Positions 41,171 to 42,642 of a stretch of DNA of 42,642 nt are shown piece after piece (the first letter of the stretch is position 1; each line of letters begins with the position of its first letter). The notes beneath the pieces were generated by a model. It ran no database searches. It had not been told where the DNA came from and was given only the letters and a program-made list of their open reading frames with translations. Both the position numbers and the translations under genes were made by a program. The DNA is from an uncultured Eggerthellaceae bacterium. GTDB lineage: Bacteria; Actinomycetota; Coriobacteriia; Coriobacteriales; Eggerthellaceae. The DNA lies in the NCBI GenBank assembly GCA_934648845.1, contig CAKUFS010000019.1, positions 1-42,642 on the forward strand, given 5' to 3'.

Positions 41171-42445
41171 ATGAGCGATCAAATTGAAAACATTCAGGCG
41201 GCTGAGCAAACGGCCGAACAGGCCCCGCAGTTGACAAATGCGGCAACGTATTGGAAGTTCATGGGCCAGTGCACCGAGTGCGGACATTGCCGCGAGACGT
41301 GTGCGTCCCTTTCGTGCGCGGGCTTGAACCTAGGGCAGATTGCCAAGCGCATGTTGGCGGCTCAGCGCAAGGCGGCGCAGGCGCAGGCGGAAGGCGAAGC
41401 TGCAGAGGCACCCAGCTTGGCACAGGTCATTGCGGCCGATCCGAATTTGGTGCAGGCGGTGCGCGGCTGTTTCTTCTGCACGTCATGCCAGCAAACCTGC
41501 TTCGCGCATAACGACGTTTCCGAGCTTATTTATGCTGCGCGCATTGATTTTCAGAACCTGGGGCTCATTCCGCGTGATGCGTGGTCGAGCGTTTTGGTTG
41601 ACCAGGAGTGGGACATCTTTACGGCGTATCGTGCCATTTGGGGCATTGGCTATGCCGATTTGACCAGGCATTTCGCAAGCGACTACGGTGAAGCGCAAAC
41701 AGATTGCCAAATCGCGTTCTTCCCGGGATGCTCGCTTGCCGCATATGGTCCCGAGCTTACGCGTGAGGTTTTTGCCACGCTTGAGGAAGTGGGCGGCAAA
41801 ACGACCATGATCGACCACTGCTGCGGCTCTCCATTGAAGAGCGCTGGGTTCTATGATCGTGCCGAAGCGCTGTGCGACAAGATTGCCGGCGAGATTGCGG
41901 TATCGGGTGCGCACATTGTGGTGTGCGCATGCCCCGGTTGCAAGAATGCCCTGGTGAGCACCATGAAACGCAACAATATGGACGTGAAGGTGACCACAGT
42001 TTCCGAATACCTTTTGGAACAGGGATTCACGCCCAAGCGTGATTGCAGGCAGCTTGCCATGTGTTTCTCGAAGTCGTGCCAGGACCGCGATGGCTCATGC
42101 CTTGCGGCCACGCGCGAACTGCTTGGTGCGACCGATGAGCAGACGACGGTGTTCCATGGCTGCTGCGGCGCGGGCGGCGCGGTAAGCGCGTACGATTACA
42201 ACCGCCAAGGCCAGCAGATCGATAAGAAATTGGGCTTTGCGAAAGACGGCGAGACGGTAGTTACCATGTGTCCCACCTGCACGTATACGTATGCATTCCA
42301 GCTGATGAGTGCGCCGCGTGCCCTTGGTAACGCGAACTATCTGGAGCTTTTGTTCCTAAACGGCTTCGATTGGAACAAGGTGTCAAGCCAGCTGAACAGC
42401 ATGTGGACGGGGCAGTACGGCCCCTGGCTTGCCAGCGTGTTCTAA
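41171..42445 (+). CDS. HdrD/GlpC-like Fe-S oxidoreductase with two CCG domains
   Basis: A 424-aa soluble protein. Two 4Fe-4S motifs lie at the N-terminus (CTECGHCRETC near 34-44; CFFCTSCQQTC near 99-109), with an Ala/Gln-rich spacer between them. Two CCG domains follow: FFPGCSLA ... HCCGSP ... CPGC, and CFSKSC ... GCCGAGG ... CPTC. This is the HdrB/HdrD, GlpC and LutA type of non-cubane cluster protein. No membrane segment is visible. It forms an operon with the FAD oxidoreductase. Substrate unknown; heterodisulfide-like, lactate or glycerol-3-phosphate roles are all possible. Confidence 0.85.
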   Translation: MSDQIENIQAAEQTAEQAPQLTNAATYWKFMGQCTECGHCRETCASLSCAGLNLGQIAKRMLAAQRKAAQAQAEGEAAEAPSLAQVIAADPNLVQAVRGCFFCTSCQQTCFAHNDVSELIYAARIDFQNLGLIPRDAWSSVLVDQEWDIFTAYRAIWGIGYADLTRHFASDYGEAQTDCQIAFFPGCSLAAYGPELTREVFATLEEVGGKTTMIDHCCGSPLKSAGFYDRAEALCDKIAGEIAVSGAHIVVCACPGCKNALVSTMKRNNMDVKVTTVSEYLLEQGFTPKRDCRQLAMCFSKSCQDRDGSCLAATRELLGATDEQTTVFHGCCGAGGAVSAYDYNRQGQQIDKKLGFAKDGETVVTMCPTCTYTYAFQLMSAPRALGNANYLELLFLNGFDWNKVSSQLNSMWTGQYGPWLASVF

Positions 42446-42492
42446 TCGATGCGCAAGCACTCGGTGTGCTTTTCTTCATTGCAAAACTTAAA

Positions 42493-42516
42493 CGACCTGG
42501 GAGAAATCCCAGGTCG
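42493..42516. terminator. hairpin after the Hdr-like gene
   Basis: Ten-bp perfect stem CGACCTGGGA/TCCCAGGTCG with a GAAA loop. No T tract follows directly. Confidence 0.65.
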
Positions 42517-42525
42517 TGACATTTC

Positions 42526-42642
42526 TGGAGCGGGTAACGGGACTCCGGCGTTCGCTGCGCGAACCCCGACCCCTCCCTCGCAAGCTCGGTCGGGCGAATT
42601 CCTAAAAACGTGCCACTGGCACGTTTTCTTAACGGAATTCCA
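42526..42642 (-). other. degenerate tRNA-like structured element with terminal hairpin
   Basis: Read on the minus strand, 42526-42545 matches the 3' end of a tRNA (T-arm half, acceptor strand and CCA). The T-loop is then interrupted by about 15 bp, and two further stems (GTTCG/CGAAC; CCGACC/GGTCGG) stand where T- and anticodon-like arms would be. A hairpin AAAACGTGCCA/TGGCACGTTTT-like (42605-42628) inside a GAATTCC/GGAATTC repeat closes it. Not a functional tRNA as it stands; perhaps a dispersed repeat or a disrupted attachment site. Confidence 0.4.

Noticed and set aside
39482..41287. Minus-strand 601-codon frame opposite the FAD oxidoreductase
   Set aside because: The plus strand encodes intact nucleotide-binding motifs; the antisense frame is Arg/His-rich shadow.

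Overview
The window looks like a chromosomal segment of an anaerobic gut actinobacterium of the class Coriobacteriia, most likely an Eggerthellaceae relative (inference). The pointers are a cytoplasmic Mo-bisPGD oxidoreductase with an Fe-S partner beside LysR and membrane-LuxR regulators, a Hdr-like Fe-S protein, ModD, and moderate-to-high GC with strong Shine-Dalgarno sites. No taxonomic marker gene is present.

Layout. 1-440 is a GC-rich edge with no firm gene. 541-5635 holds the molybdoenzyme, its Fe-S protein, a LysR regulator and a LuxR regulator with a multi-TM domain. 5882-15760 reads like an amino-sugar (probably sialic acid) import and catabolism locus: a Gfo/Idh/MocA dehydrogenase, a four-gene ABC transporter with one permease-ATPase fusion, a DHDPS/NanA-family lyase and NagA. 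Convergent to it at 22716-25310 are a ROK-type kinase and an AGE-family epimerase, which would supply the missing steps.

Between the two convergent arms, at their terminators, sits a conflict island. It carries an ABC-three-component defence operon (15918-18934), a DUF4417 / small toxin-like protein / immunity-like cassette (19081-20409) and an IS3-type remnant. A 31-bp near-perfect direct repeat of the nagA terminator brackets these genes. Next comes a DUF4143 AAA ATPase preceded by six 22-bp iterons.

25840-29784 holds a zinc-ribbon plus SHOCT pair, a single-gene HTH-HipA-like kinase with palindromic operators, and a His/Cys-tailed MarR-type protein with a truncated second copy. 30021-30257 is a MITE-like inverted repeat and 30439 is modD. 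31743-34568 is a second accessory block: an XRE plus ImmA/IrrE pair followed by a second DUF4417 cassette with different toxin-like and immunity-like members. The remainder is a sodium:solute symporter with a small leader ORF and terminator upstream, a metallo-beta-lactamase-fold hydrolase, galE, a possible C-loop small RNA, and a FAD oxidoreductase plus Hdr-like Fe-S operon. The right edge has a degenerate tRNA-like element.

Most interesting: the DUF4417 three-gene cassette occurs twice in one window. The two downstream proteins share only an MG(S/T)GSGG start and differ in their C-terminal domains, and each has its own small partner gene. That is the signature of a modular toxin-immunity system using DUF4417 as the constant component (inference).
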